From: Dirofilaria immitis
Taxonomy: Eukaryota > Nematoda > Chromadorea > Rhabditida > Onchocercidae
NCBI GenBank assembly: GCA_024305405.1
Contig: JAKNDB010000104.1
Span: 682,001 to 746,000 of the forward strand
Reading direction: 5' to 3'
Length of the DNA stretch: 64,000 nt
Shown: positions 63,484-64,000 of the stretch, in pieces
Position numbering within the stretch: the stretch's first letter is position 1
Layout: every line of letters begins with the position of its first letter
The notes under the pieces: generated by a model
What the model was told of the DNA's origin: nothing
The model's input: only the letters and a program-made list of their open reading frames with translations
The model's database searches: none
Translations under genes and position numbers: made by a program

Positions 63484-64000
63484 TTCATAAAATTGATACA
63501 TATGCTCAAAACTTTGGTCTGATTCGATAACTTTTGGAAGCAGTTGGGATTAAATTTCTAATTCACAGCAGAATAACTTTTGTTAACCAGGCAAAATTAC
63601 GACTGCTATGAAACTTTGTAGATAAATCCTCCCGATGCATATTGCTTATTTTGATGTTTTCCTGTAACTATTGTTTTGAATATCGGTAATTTATCTCGAT
63701 CTGTTGTTGTCAAATTGTATTTCATTCTTTCAGAATTTATTTTAATTCCTTGTGTGAAGTGTATTTTCATTATTTGCGCATATTAAAGGTAAATGAGAAG
63801 AAGAGCTTTCTGATCGAATGTAGTTCATCCGGAGGATTTTTTAAATTTTAAGATCTTCCTTTTATATCTCAATTTGTCTTGCAGATTGTCAATGAAAATT
63901 GCTTTGAATTGAGAAATTGCTGTTCGGAAATTTTGCTGTAATCTGCATCAGAAATTTATAGCAGATATATTTTTTGTCATGAAAGAAGACGTAAGTGCGA
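63484..64000. other. Downstream of RMI1, nothing recognised
   Basis: Contains the RMI1 3' UTR and intergenic sequence. No exon with family motif or convincing splice bounds seen before the window edge. Confidence 0.5.

Noticed and set aside
1..64000. tRNA, rRNA, CRISPR, transposase or reverse-transcriptase sequences
   Set aside because: No cloverleaf with a convincing B box, no regular spacer arrays and no conserved transposon motifs were seen by eye; a covariance-model and profile search would be needed to exclude weak cases.

Overview
The window is about three-quarters A+T and eukaryotic. Its genes are split into short exons of roughly 50-240 bases with GTAAG/GTATG-type donors and TTTCAG-type acceptors. 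Several start codons sit just downstream of a pyrimidine-AG with no upstream partner exon, as expected where a spliced leader is trans-spliced. With the gene content (an FSHR-1-type LGR, a divergent long globin, SKIP, RMI1) this points to a nematode, most likely a clade III/filarial-type genome. The species call is an inference. I saw no CRISPR array, rRNA, convincing tRNA or transposon.

Layout. 1-2751: AT-rich, one doubtful ORF. 2752-5362 (-): a six-exon gene of unrecognised family whose last exon carries an Asn/Ser-rich microsatellite-derived tail. 5367-31853: about 26 kb with no confident gene, holding microsatellites, small tandem duplications and one odd candidate exon at 11.6 kb. 31854-35967 (+): a globin with a long N-terminal extension, incomplete at the 5' end and across one internal stretch. 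35968-41287: intergenic. 41288-47692 (+): an 18-exon leucine-rich-repeat GPCR, orthologous in type to FSHR-1 and vertebrate glycoprotein hormone receptors; the signal-peptide exon was not found. 47693-50151: intergenic. 50152-50370: a doubtful small ORF just ahead of 50460-55255 (+), the SKIP/SNW1 spliceosome and transcription cofactor, complete in 16 exons. About 56037-58010 (-): a probable single-pass membrane protein, tail-to-tail with SKIP and head-to-head with 58304-63483 (+), RMI1, the OB-fold partner of topoisomerase III and the BLM helicase. 63484-64000: nothing seen.

The main genes are not one pathway: hormone-type signalling, haem protein, splicing, and recombination/genome stability. 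The SKIP and RMI1 starts each have a trans-splice-like acceptor, and the short SKIP/ORF and RMI1/membrane-gene spacings are compact, unlike the empty left half.

The most important observation is technical. Conserved motifs in nearly every gene are broken by one-base length changes, mostly missing bases in short homopolymers. Adding one base restores both the family motif and exact exon phase in fshr-1, SKIP and RMI1. This looks like uncorrected assembly error rather than pseudogene decay, and single-frame ORF lists badly under-call the genes here. I did not find a clear new biological system; the least explained items are the KR-bounded terminal exon near 11.6 kb, the membrane gene at 56-58 kb, the loss of the E/DRY triad in the LGR, and the 26-kb gene-free stretch.
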